This document shows, piece by piece, positions 1 to 5,984 of a DNA stretch of 6,277 nucleotides; position 1 is the first letter of the stretch; every line of letters begins with the position of its first letter. The stretch comes from an uncultured Coprococcus sp. (GTDB lineage: Bacteria > Bacillota > Clostridia > Lachnospirales > Lachnospiraceae), in the NCBI GenBank assembly GCA_900548315.1, contig URJU01000137.1:1-6277 (forward strand), given 5' to 3'. Under the pieces are notes generated by a model. That model made no database searches, was not told where the DNA came from, and saw only the letters and a list, made by a program, of their open reading frames with translations. The translations under genes and the position numbers were made by a program.

Positions 1-673
1 GTCCTGTCTCTGCAACTCTCATTCTGGCTCCAGGTGGTTCATTCATCTGTCCAAACACCAGGGCGGTCTTGTCTATAACGCCTGACTCGCTCATCTCTGT
101 CCACAGATCATTTCCCTCTCTTGAACGCTCTCCAACTCCGGTAAATATGGAATATCCACCATGTACGGATGCTATGTTCTGTATAAGCTCCTGAATAAGA
201 ACTGTCTTACCAACTCCGGCACCGCCGAACAGACCGATCTTACCACCCTTTGAGTAAGGTGCAAGAAGATCTATAACCTTGATACCTGTCTCAAGTATCT
301 CGATGACCGGGCTCTGATTCTCGAATGTTGGCGGCTCTCTGTGGATTACCCAGTGTTCTGTATCTGAGAGATCCTCCTTGCCATCTATTGTCTCACCAAG
401 CACATTGAACAGACGTCCAAGTGTCTGATTTCCTACAGGAACCTTTATTCCAGATCCGGTTGCAACGACTTCCATATCTCTCGAAAGCCCCTCACTGGCA
501 GACAACATGATACATCTTACTGTATTGTTGCCTACATGCTGTGCTACTTCCATAACACACTTTTTCCCATGATTATCTACTTCAAGAGCATCCTTGATGT
601 ATGGCAGATCGTTGTCTGGAAATTCTACGTCTACGACAGGTCCCATGACCTGTACTATCTTACCATTTTTCAA
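1..673 (-). CDS. atpD: F1 ATP synthase subunit beta, partial (N-terminal 224 residues)
   Basis: This is the catalytic subunit of the F1 head, which makes or hydrolyses ATP at the alpha-beta interfaces on the cytoplasmic face. The reading frame is open from 673 to the left edge, giving 224 complete codons of the usual 460-470, so about half the gene is missing. The N-terminal beta-barrel (about residues 1-75) begins KNGKIVQVMGPVVDVEF. The Walker A loop GGAGVGKT is at residues 150-157. The GERSREGND segment at 181-189 carries the catalytic glutamate (E182) and the adjacent arginine (R183). The visible end is in the nucleotide-binding domain (NEPPGARMRVAETG). The start is TTG at 671-673: AAGGAGG lies at 683-689, nine bases upstream of it, and no ATG or GTG in this frame lies near. 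The ATG at 676-678 is out of frame and stops at once. The gene follows atpG after 20 bases, clearly in the same operon. The identity is certain; the start codon is very likely. Confidence 0.97.
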   Translation of the reverse strand, partial: MKNGKIVQVMGPVVDVEFPDNDLPYIKDALEVDNHGKKCVMEVAQHVGNNTVRCIMLSASEGLSRDMEVVATGSGIKVPVGNQTLGRLFNVLGETIDGKEDLSDTEHWVIHREPPTFENQSPVIEILETGIKVIDLLAPYSKGGKIGLFGGAGVGKTVLIQELIQNIASVHGGYSIFTGVGERSREGNDLWTEMSESGVIDKTALVFGQMNEPPGARMRVAETG

Positions 674-682
674 AACATCAGA

Positions 683-689
683 CCTCCTT
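683..689 (-). promoter_or_regulatory. Ribosome binding site of atpD deciding a TTG start
   Basis: AAGGAGG is a perfect Shine-Dalgarno nine bases upstream of the TTG at 671-673. It supports that TTG as the beta-subunit start, since the nearby ATG at 676-678 is out of frame. Confidence 0.8.
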
Positions 690-693
690 ATGA

Positions 694-1578
694 TTAGTTT
701 CTATCTCTTTGAGCACGGGCACCGCCGGCGATCTCGGTGATCTCCTGGGTTATGGCTGCCTGCCTTGCTCTGTTATATTTTATATTCAGATCATCCAACA
801 TATCCTTGGCACTCTTGGTGGCTGAATCCATCGCCATCATTCGGCTGTTCTGCTCACTACAGAAGGACTCTACCAGAGCTCCGTATATATATCCCATGAC
901 ACAGTTTGGCACGATTCGGTCAAGCACCGCCTTTGGTGAAGGCTCCATGGTGATCTCCTCATGGAACACATCCGCAGGAACGCCCGCGAAGTCAGTCCTC
1001 TTCATAGGGAGGAGCTGTATCATCTGTGGCTCCACGACCACACTGCTCTTCATGTTGGTATATATGATGTATACCTCGTCTATATCACCGTTCTCATAGT
1101 TCTCAAGCATCTTGTCCGCTATGACTCTGGCTCTGTGAAGACTTGGATTCTGAGCTGTATACTGAAAATGTATATCTATAGGCACTCCCTTCTTGGCGAA
1201 ATAGTGCCTTCCCACCTGGCCGACTACATACAGCTCACTGTTAGGATGGGCTGCAAGCTCCTGCTCGGCGATCTTGATCACGTTATGATTGTAAGCTCCT
1301 GCCATACCTTTATCGGCAGTGATCACAAGATAGCCACGTCTTCTGTCCTCTTCCTTGATGTCCTCTCTGCTGTCGAAGTACAAATGCTCCATCTCTGGAA
1401 CATGTCTGAGCATTCTGGCAAGAGCAACCTGAAGTGTATAGAAATAAGGCTCCGTGTTCTCAAGATCTGTCCTCGCCTTTTTCAGCTTGGAAGATGAGAT
1501 CATATACATTGCATTGGTGATCTTCTGAGTATCCTTGATACTCTTTATTCTATTCTGGATTTCTTTGGTATTTGCCAA
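694..1578 (-). CDS. atpG: F1 ATP synthase subunit gamma
   Basis: This is the central rotating shaft of the enzyme: its two terminal helices form a coiled coil inside the alpha3-beta3 head and couple c-ring rotation to catalysis. The 294-residue length is normal for the family. The N-terminal helix (about residues 1-55, ANTKEIQNRIKSIKDTQKIT onward, with the AMYMISSSKLKKA segment) and the C-terminal helix ending in ITQEITEIAGGARAQ match the two signature regions of gamma. The latter fits the PROSITE gamma pattern (I-T-x-E-x2-E-x3-G-A). The central Rossmann-like domain lies between them. The start codon is TTG at 1576-1578, directly preceded in frame by a TGA stop, so no upstream start is possible; GAGGTGA at 1584-1590 sits five bases away. 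The stop is TAA. It lies 41 bases after atpA and 20 bases before atpD. No damage is seen. Confidence 0.98.
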   Translation of the reverse strand: MANTKEIQNRIKSIKDTQKITNAMYMISSSKLKKARTDLENTEPYFYTLQVALARMLRHVPEMEHLYFDSREDIKEEDRRRGYLVITADKGMAGAYNHNVIKIAEQELAAHPNSELYVVGQVGRHYFAKKGVPIDIHFQYTAQNPSLHRARVIADKMLENYENGDIDEVYIIYTNMKSSVVVEPQMIQLLPMKRTDFAGVPADVFHEEITMEPSPKAVLDRIVPNCVMGYIYGALVESFCSEQNSRMMAMDSATKSAKDMLDDLNIKYNRARQAAITQEITEIAGGARAQRDRN

Positions 1579-1619
1579 TCAAATCACCTCTCAACGAATC
1601 TTCTGATTTCTACCGGAGT

Positions 1620-3122
1620 CTATCTCTCGATAAACTCCTTAGCAGCTGCAACGATTTTTTCTTTCAGTTCATCAGTGAGCTGCTGCTTTTCCTCGATCTC
1701 ATCCACGATATCCTTGTGGGCACTATGGAAGTATTCGAGCATCTCGGTTTTCTTCTTCTTGACCTCCGATACATCGACAGGAAGGAATACCTTATTGGTA
1801 GCCGCAACGAGGATGATGACCTCCTCCGCCATGGACAGCGGATTGCAAAGTGGCTGCTTAAGCAGCTCCATAAGTCCCTTGCCGTACTGCAGCTGTTCCT
1901 TAGTGTTCTCGTCCAGATCTGAACTGAACTGCGTGAATACCTCCATTTCTCTGTACTGTGCCAAATCGATACGTATACTTCCTGCAGCCTTCTTCATAGC
2001 CTTTGTCTGTGCAGCACCACCGACTCGTGATACTGACAATCCGACATTGACCGCAGGTCTCATACCTGAGAAGAACAGATCGCTTTCGAGGAATATCTGT
2101 CCATCCGTGATAGATATAACATTTGTAGGTATATAAGCAGATACATCACCTGCCTGTGTCTCGATAATAGGAAGTGCTGTTATGGAACCTCCTCCCAGCT
2201 CATCCTTAAGCTTGCTTGATCTCTCAAGAAGTCTTGAATGGAGATAGAAAACATCTCCAGGGTATGCCTCACGTCCTGGTGAACGTCCGAGGAGCAATGA
2301 CAATGTTCTGTAAGCAACAGCGTGCTTGGACAGATCGTCGTACACGATCAGCACATCCTTGCCCTTATGCATGAAGTACTCCGCGATAGCTGTACCTGAA
2401 TAAGGTGCAATATACTGAAGTGGTGCTGAATCACTTGCTGTCGATGCAACGACTATCGTGTAGTCCATCGCATCGTATTTGTTCAGGTTATTTACAACCT
2501 TGGCTATGGTTGAAGCCTTCTGGCCTATAGCCACATATACACAGATGACATCCTTACCCTTCTGATTCAGAATGGTATCTATCGCTATGGATGTCTTACC
2601 TGTCTGTCTGTCTCCTATGATCAGCTCTCTCTGTCCTCTACCTATCGGGAACATGGCATCTATTGAGAGGATTCCTGTCTGAAGCGGCTGGTTGACCGAC
2701 TTACGATCAACTATGCTTGGAGCCGGATTCTCTATTGGACGATAATCCGTTGACTCTATGCTGCCCTTTCCATCTATAGGTGCTCCAAGGGCATCAACTA
2801 TACGTCCGATAAATGCATCGCCTACAGGGATTCCTGCACGCTTACCTGTTCTGCTGACCTTTGTTCCTTCTTTGATTCCTGTATCACGACCGAACAGAAT
2901 ACATCCTATCTCTGTTCTTCTGATATCCTGAACCATACCTTTGACACCATTCTCAAAGACAACTATCTCGCCGTACATGGCATTGTCTATACCGTATACG
3001 GTTACTATTCCATCACCCACATAGATGACCTTACCGACTTCTTTGTCCCTGGAGTCAAAATCATAATTCTCTATCTCTTCTTTGAGTATAGAAATAATAT
3101 CCTCTGAACTAATTGAACTCAA
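1620..3122 (-). CDS. atpA: F1 ATP synthase subunit alpha
   Basis: This is the non-catalytic nucleotide-binding subunit that alternates with beta in the F1 head and supplies the arginine finger to the catalytic sites. It has 500 residues, the normal size. Seen in order: an N-terminal helix, which in this family binds delta (about 1-25), a beta-barrel (about 28-95), Walker A GDRQTGKT at 170-177 with the glutamine (Q173) typical of alpha, the Walker B strand DVLIVYDDL at 256-264, and the ATP synthase alpha/beta signature PAVNVGLSVS at 356-365. R366 follows directly and corresponds to the arginine finger. The C-terminal helical domain ends AAKEFIER. The start is TTG at 3120-3122; an in-frame TGA four codons upstream excludes longer forms. 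The ribosome binding site GAGGTGA (3127-3133) contains the TGA stop of atpH, so translation of the two genes is probably coupled. Only four bases separate them. Confidence 0.99.
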   Translation of the reverse strand: MSSISSEDIISILKEEIENYDFDSRDKEVGKVIYVGDGIVTVYGIDNAMYGEIVVFENGVKGMVQDIRRTEIGCILFGRDTGIKEGTKVSRTGKRAGIPVGDAFIGRIVDALGAPIDGKGSIESTDYRPIENPAPSIVDRKSVNQPLQTGILSIDAMFPIGRGQRELIIGDRQTGKTSIAIDTILNQKGKDVICVYVAIGQKASTIAKVVNNLNKYDAMDYTIVVASTASDSAPLQYIAPYSGTAIAEYFMHKGKDVLIVYDDLSKHAVAYRTLSLLLGRSPGREAYPGDVFYLHSRLLERSSKLKDELGGGSITALPIIETQAGDVSAYIPTNVISITDGQIFLESDLFFSGMRPAVNVGLSVSRVGGAAQTKAMKKAAGSIRIDLAQYREMEVFTQFSSDLDENTKEQLQYGKGLMELLKQPLCNPLSMAEEVIILVAATNKVFLPVDVSEVKKKKTEMLEYFHSAHKDIVDEIEEKQQLTDELKEKIVAAAKEFIER

Positions 3123-3126
3123 TTTA

Positions 3127-3133
3127 TCACCTC
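3127..3133 (-). promoter_or_regulatory. Ribosome binding site of atpA overlapping the atpH stop
   Basis: GAGGTGA contains the TGA stop of atpH and sits four bases before the TTG start of atpA. Ribosomes finishing atpH would clear or reload directly on this site, a layout that suggests translational coupling. Confidence 0.75.
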
Positions 3134-3642
3134 ATAACCAGTTTCTGTCTAAGGGATTTGTACCTGCCCAGAATGCTTCTGTCGTACTCGCGGTCTCCCG
3201 TTCTTATGACAAATCCACCTATCAATTCTTTTTTCTCCACCATAGAAAGCTGTACCGCCTTGCTTCCGTACTCTTTCATAAGGAAGTTCTCGATACCAGC
3301 CTTCTGCTTATCAGTTGGCGGTGTGACATAATAGAGAGTTGCCGAAAGGATATCCTGCTGCTCTCTGGCATACTTCTCATACTCGTCAAATATGTCATGT
3401 ATCATGTCAAATCCATCGTTGTCGCACAGGGTCTTCATGAAATTTACCAGATCCTTATTGCCAAATCTGTCAAATACCCTGTCAACGACCTTGCGCTTGT
3501 CTGCGTGGCTGACCACCGGATCTGCCAGTGCATATACCAGCTCCGGACTGCCATCCACAAGCGCCTTTATCTCCTCCACCATGTCCTGACTGATTCCAAG
3601 CTGATAGAGGACAATTCCGTAATTAATTGCCTTCTGTGTCAC
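3127..3642 (-). CDS. atpH: F1 ATP synthase subunit delta
   Basis: Delta (OSCP family) is the connector at the top of F1 that ties the alpha3-beta3 head to the b-subunit stalk so that the head does not spin with the rotor. The N-terminal six-helix domain is about residues 1-105. The C-terminal family signature is visible as ELIGGFVIRTGDREYDRSIL near the end, followed by GRYKSLRQKL. I place the start at GTG 3640-3642 (171 residues, beginning M-TQKAINYG). The AGGTGA site at 3648-3653 then sits five bases upstream, the same spacing as in atpG. The frame can also be read from GTG 3649-3651 (174 residues), but that GTG lies inside the ribosome binding site itself, so it is unlikely to be the start. 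The gene overlaps the end of atpF by 20 bases. Sequence similarity within this family is low, but the C-terminal signature and the operon position make the identity secure. Confidence 0.95.
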   Translation of the reverse strand: MTQKAINYGIVLYQLGISQDMVEEIKALVDGSPELVYALADPVVSHADKRKVVDRVFDRFGNKDLVNFMKTLCDNDGFDMIHDIFDEYEKYAREQQDILSATLYYVTPPTDKQKAGIENFLMKEYGSKAVQLSMVEKKELIGGFVIRTGDREYDRSILGRYKSLRQKLVMR

Positions 3643-4129
3643 TTGAATCACCTACTTCATTCAAAAACTCGTCATACATGGCCGAACCTGCTGATGCCGC
3701 ATCACCTTCACCGCCCACGATCTTACCGGCTGCTGCCATTGCAAGCTCTGCGATCTGCGACTGCATATCAGCAAGTGCCTTGTTCTGCTTGATCTCTATG
3801 GTTTTCTCCGCATCCTTTATCATCTTGACTGACTTTGCATCAGCCTGATCTATGATACGGCTGTACTCATTCTGGGCCTCCACACGGGATTTCTCTCTGA
3901 GATCCCTGCACTCAGCATCAACCCCTGCAAGGGTATCCTCATACTGAGCCTTGAGTTTCATTGCTTCAGCCTTCTGATTGTTGGCATCTGATATGGAGCC
4001 AGCAATCATCTCTTCTCTCTTCTTGATGACATCGTTGATCGGTCCTATCAAGAACTTCTTCAAAAGAAGAAACAGAACTATTAAGTTGATAATGGTGAAT
4101 GCTATTGTAGAAAATTCTATATCAATCAT
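3623..4129 (-). CDS. atpF: Fo ATP synthase subunit b
   Basis: Subunit b is the peripheral stalk: two copies anchor in the membrane beside subunit a and reach up as a long parallel coiled coil to bind delta. The 168-residue protein has one N-terminal membrane segment (about residues 8-26, rich in I, L, V and F) followed by KKFLIGPINDVIKKREEMI, the usual tether region of Firmicute b subunits. Residues about 35-145 form a long charged helix rich in A, E, K, D and Q, as expected for the coiled coil. The tail (about 140-168) is rich in G, A, S, D and E and looks flexible. The start is ATG at 4127-4129 with AGGAG eight bases upstream. The gene follows atpE after an unusually long gap of 121 bases, and its last 20 bases overlap atpH. 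It is intact. Confidence 0.96.
   Translation of the reverse strand: MIDIEFSTIAFTIINLIVLFLLLKKFLIGPINDVIKKREEMIAGSISDANNQKAEAMKLKAQYEDTLAGVDAECRDLREKSRVEAQNEYSRIIDQADAKSVKMIKDAEKTIEIKQNKALADMQSQIAELAMAAAGKIVGGEGDAASAGSAMYDEFLNEVGDSSDTEGN
3648..3654 (-). promoter_or_regulatory. Ribosome binding site of atpH, inside atpF
   Basis: TAGGTGA lies in the coding sequence of atpF and five bases upstream of the GTG at 3640-3642. It favours that codon over the GTG at 3649-3651, which is part of the site itself. Confidence 0.7.
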
Positions 4130-4166
4130 ATAGCCACTCCTATCTTTCTGTTTCTGTTATCCGCAT

Positions 4167-4184
4167 ATACAGATGAATCTGCAT
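4167..4184 (-). other. Intercistronic hairpin between atpE and atpF
   Basis: On the minus strand AUGCAGA-UUCA-UCUGUAU forms a 7-bp stem (one G-U pair) with a 4-base loop, within the 121-base gap. There is no U-run after it, so it is not a classical terminator. It could protect the 3' end of an atpE message or slow processing. It is a modest stem and may be coincidental. Confidence 0.4.
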
Positions 4185-4201
4185 CTCTTCTGCAACTCCA
4201 G

Positions 4202-4223
4202 ATTTCTATTAGATATTTCTATT
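4202..4223. repeat. Short direct repeat in the atpE-atpF gap
   Basis: ATTTCTATT occurs at 4202-4210 and again at 4215-4223, a period of 13 bases (AATAGAAAT on the transcribed strand). It is AT-rich and short; function unknown. Confidence 0.4.
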
Positions 4224-4250
4224 AAAATATCCACCTGACCTAAAATCTGA

Positions 4251-4475
4251 TTATTTAAGAAGAATGATTGCAAGAAGTCCGATAACGAAACCGTAGATAG
4301 CTGTTGCCTCTGCAAGGGCACAACCGATGATAAGAAGCTTTGTGATCTTTCCGTCTGCCTCTGGCTGTCTTGCTACAGCCTCAACTGCCTTTGATGTTGC
4401 AAGGCCGATTCCAAGTCCTGCTCCAAGTCCTACTAATGCTGCTATACCTGCTCCAATTGCTAATAATCCGTTCAT
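4251..4475 (-). CDS. atpE: Fo ATP synthase subunit c (rotor ring proteolipid)
   Basis: Many copies form the membrane rotor ring that carries ions through Fo. The 74-residue hairpin has two membrane helices (about 4-33 and 46-73) joined by the polar loop ARQPEADGK (35-43), the loop that contacts gamma and epsilon. Helix 1 carries five alternating glycines (G16, G18, G20, G22, G24) that allow tight ring packing. Helix 2 carries the essential ion-binding carboxylate E56 in GCALAEATAIYGF. Aligned on the RQPEA loop with the Na+-binding Ilyobacter c subunit, its Na+ ligands Q32 and S66 are replaced by I23 and A57 here, while E65 and T67 match E56 and T58. This points to proton coupling. The start is ATG at 4473-4475, with AAGGAG eight bases upstream, a strong site suited to the high copy number needed. 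It lies 44 bases after atpB. Confidence 0.98.
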   Translation of the reverse strand: MNGLLAIGAGIAALVGLGAGLGIGLATSKAVEAVARQPEADGKITKLLIIGCALAEATAIYGFVIGLLAIILLK

Positions 4476-4519
4476 ATCATTTTCTCCTTCTTATTTTCAT
4501 TTTAAATTTCAAATAATCT

Positions 4520-5203
4520 TTACTCCATCGCTTCCTGCATGTAAAGCGTAGTCAGGAAAGTAAATACAAATGCCTGCAAGAATCCATCAAAGAAATCAAA
4601 ATACAGGCTGAGTGGGATAGGGACAATAAGTGGAACTACTGCCTCTATCAGTTTCATGATGACGAATGCTCCGAGAACATTACCGAAAAGTCGCATACAC
4701 AGCGACAGCGGCTTGATGACAAGCTCAAGTACATTAAGCGGTGCAACTATTGCTACCGGCTCTGCAAAACTCTTGACCCAGCCTTTTGTCCCCTTTCCTC
4801 GTATTCCTGCCACCTGTACGAGTATGATACTCATGATGGCCAGTGAGGCTGTCACATTCAGATCCTTTGTCGGTGGTTTAAAGCCAAATACACCCATGAT
4901 GTTGGCCATGCCGATGTACAGAATAACCGTTATCAGATACGGAACATACTTCATGCCCGCCTCTCCGATAACACCTTTGAACAGGTTGTTAAAAGTAGTT
5001 ATTATGGTCTCCAGCACAAGCTGTTTCTTACCCGGATTCTCAACTTTGAGATTCCTTACAAGGATAATCGACAACAGCACAAGCACTGCCATAATGATCC
5101 ATGTTACCACCACAGATTCTGTTACCGGTATTCCACCAAATATTGGTATTGTAAATACTGTTTTGCATTGGAGTTCATTGGATAACTCTTCTGCCAGATC
5201 CGT
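4520..5203 (-). CDS. atpB: Fo ATP synthase subunit a; start codon non-standard or damaged
   Basis: Subunit a is the membrane stator that holds the ion half-channels and the arginine that passes each c-subunit carboxylate. The essential arginine is in PLSLCMRLFGNVLGAF (R171 in the numbering used here), and the C-terminal helix carries LQAFVFTFLTTLYMQ, both diagnostic. Several hydrophobic helices are visible. The frame is open from an in-frame TGA at 5210-5212 and clearly encodes a normal N-terminus, LAEELSNELQCKTVFTIPIF, but there is no in-frame ATG, GTG or TTG before the first membrane helix. The ACG at 5201-5203 lies nine bases after GGAAG (ribosome binding site 5210-5220), the same spacing as atpD, and gives 227 residues, a normal size. 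The first standard start codons are GTG at 5114-5116 and 5111-5113 (198 or 197 residues). They have no ribosome binding site and would begin at the edge of the first membrane helix. Identity is certain; the 5' end is not. Confidence 0.93.
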   Translation of the reverse strand, partial: TDLAEELSNELQCKTVFTIPIFGGIPVTESVVVTWIIMAVLVLLSIILVRNLKVENPGKKQLVLETIITTFNNLFKGVIGEAGMKYVPYLITVILYIGMANIMGVFGFKPPTKDLNVTASLAIMSIILVQVAGIRGKGTKGWVKSFAEPVAIVAPLNVLELVIKPLSLCMRLFGNVLGAFVIMKLIEAVVPLIVPIPLSLYFDFFDGFLQAFVFTFLTTLYMQEAME

Positions 5204-5209
5204 AAGACA

Positions 5210-5220
5210 TCACTTCCTTT
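5210..5220 (-). promoter_or_regulatory. Ribosome binding site of atpB
   Basis: AAAGGAAGTGA matches the extended anti-Shine-Dalgarno complement with one mismatch. It decides the atpB start: the ACG at 5201-5203 is in the atpB frame and nine bases from GGAAG, while the ATG at 5208-5210 lies almost on top of the site and its frame stops after 11 codons. Confidence 0.7.
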
Positions 5221-5230
5221 CGCACTGTTT

Positions 5231-5253
5231 ATTATATGTCATAATGCCATTAT
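5231..5253 (-). promoter_or_regulatory. Candidate atp operon promoter -10 box with adjacent dyad
   Basis: A perfect TATAAT lies at 5231-5236 on the minus strand, about 28 bases upstream of the atpB start. Just upstream of it a perfect 13-base dyad, ATAATG-G-CATTAT, spans 5241-5253 and covers the HAD gene stop codon. No good -35 hexamer is seen at 16-18 bases, so promoter activity, if real, may need an activator. The dyad could be an operator. AT-rich DNA produces such patterns by chance, so confidence is low. Confidence 0.35.
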
Positions 5254-5723
5254 CCATTTATTATGGAAACAGCATTCCTGGCATCTGCCTCAGTCAACCC
5301 CACAAGTACATTCTCCGTATTGATCCAGTGAGAATCAAGACCATAAGTCTCCCAGTCCATATCCATGTCATCCAATATGACATATCCCTCCACGGAATTG
5401 GCGGTCACGTACTCCTTAACCGCACATGCTCTGGTATAAGTTCCATACTTGTTTCTAAGTTCATCCCCTGAAGGAGTTGCCCCATAAACTTCCAATCCAG
5501 CATCAGCAAGTCTGCCTATCAGTTCTCTTACATGTGCTTTACTGACTTCCTTATCAATCACCTGTTTTCTCCAGTCACTGGTCATAACCAGCTTAGCCTG
5601 TGTGGCATCAACTATCATTTTTAGATTCGCCACATTCTTTGGATTGATAAACTCCCCTTGTTTATCACACAGGAATTTTTCTGAATTCAGTACGCCGTCT
5701 ACATCAAAAAATACTACATCCAT
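5250..5723 (-). CDS. Small HAD-superfamily hydrolase, substrate unknown
   Basis: This 157-residue cytoplasmic protein has the haloacid dehalogenase phosphohydrolase motifs. Motif I is FFDVDGVLN (nucleophile D7, acid/base D9). Motif II is VMTSDWRK (T48/S49). A basic segment RACAVKEY (98-105) may supply the motif III lysine (K103). Motif IV is VILDDMD (D118, D119). There is no room for a large cap domain. The motif II form TSDWR and the short length resemble the HAD domain grouped by Pfam with Swiss Army Knife RNA repair proteins (HAD_SAK_2); that assignment is from memory and needs a profile search. The start is ATG at 5721-5723 with GGGGAG nine bases upstream. The gene ends 46 bases before the atpB start on the same strand, with no terminator between, so it may be co-transcribed with the atp genes. 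It sits where atpI is often found but is unrelated to it. Its substrate cannot be told from sequence. Confidence 0.85.
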   Translation of the reverse strand: MDVVFFDVDGVLNSEKFLCDKQGEFINPKNVANLKMIVDATQAKLVMTSDWRKQVIDKEVSKAHVRELIGRLADAGLEVYGATPSGDELRNKYGTYTRACAVKEYVTANSVEGYVILDDMDMDWETYGLDSHWINTENVLVGLTEADARNAVSIING

Positions 5724-5750
5724 ACGGTCATACTCCCCTATTTTTTATTT

Positions 5751-5764
5751 GCGAGTTTTCTCGC
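5751..5764 (-). other. Hairpin in the 5' leader of the HAD gene
   Basis: GCGAG-AAAA-CTCGC on the minus strand gives a 5-bp GC-rich stem with an AAAA loop, about 28 bases before the HAD start and before its ribosome binding site. It is followed by A-rich, not U-rich, sequence, so it is not a terminator. It may stabilise the message 5' end. Confidence 0.4.
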
Positions 5765-5777
5765 TCCTTGCTTGCGT

Positions 5778-5806
5778 ATTTTATCACCATTCAAAACAAA
5801 TTTAAA
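5778..5806 (-). promoter_or_regulatory. Candidate sigma-A promoter for the HAD gene (and possibly atp)
   Basis: On the minus strand TTTAAA (5801-5806, 4 of 6 to the -35 consensus) is separated by 17 bases from TAAAAT (5778-5783, 5 of 6), with an extended -10 TG at 5785-5786. Transcription would start near 5771, giving a leader of about 48 bases that contains the 5751-5764 hairpin. This is the best placed promoter for the HAD gene. Confidence 0.5.
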
Positions 5807-5984
5807 GTCATTTATTTGCCCTTATAGTCATATTTTAATCATTTTTTATATTTGCATTGTTTTTCATAACAAAAACAGTTTTTTGTCACAGTTTTCTCAA
5901 GAAACCCGCATAAAACCTAGCGTATCGCCAGTTTATACTTTTTTAATAATTTTAACATTTGTTTTATATTTTAATTTTCTCCAC
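5807..5984. other. AT-rich non-coding stretch
   Basis: This stretch between the inverted repeats and the HAD promoter is very AT-rich with many stop codons in all frames. Apart from the weak promoter at 5845-5872 and a small dyad (CTGGCG-ATA-CGCTAG on the minus strand, 5917-5931, one wobble, followed by GTTTT), I see nothing in it that I can support. Confidence 0.6.
5845..5872 (-). promoter_or_regulatory. Second candidate sigma-A promoter upstream of the HAD gene
   Basis: TTGTTA (5867-5872) and TATAAA (5845-5850) on the minus strand are 16 bases apart. The surroundings are very AT-rich, so a chance match is possible; it is weaker evidence than the promoter at 5778-5806. Confidence 0.3.

Noticed and set aside
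3082..3792. Long plus-strand frame opposite atpH and atpF (236 codons), and similar frames opposite atpA, atpG and atpB
   Set aside because: They are antisense shadows of well identified atp genes with no family resemblance of their own and no ribosome binding site that I could see.
5208..5210. ATG upstream of atpB as its start codon
   Set aside because: It is out of frame with atpB and reaches a stop after 11 codons, and it lies too close to the ribosome binding site. It would only work if the sequence carries a one-base error, which is recorded as a finding.
5917..5958. A 13-residue lysine-leucine peptide frame (MLKLLKKYKLAIR) on the minus strand
   Set aside because: It looks like a small basic peptide, but the nearest GGAG is about 20 bases away and the AT-rich DNA makes such Lys/Leu frames by chance.
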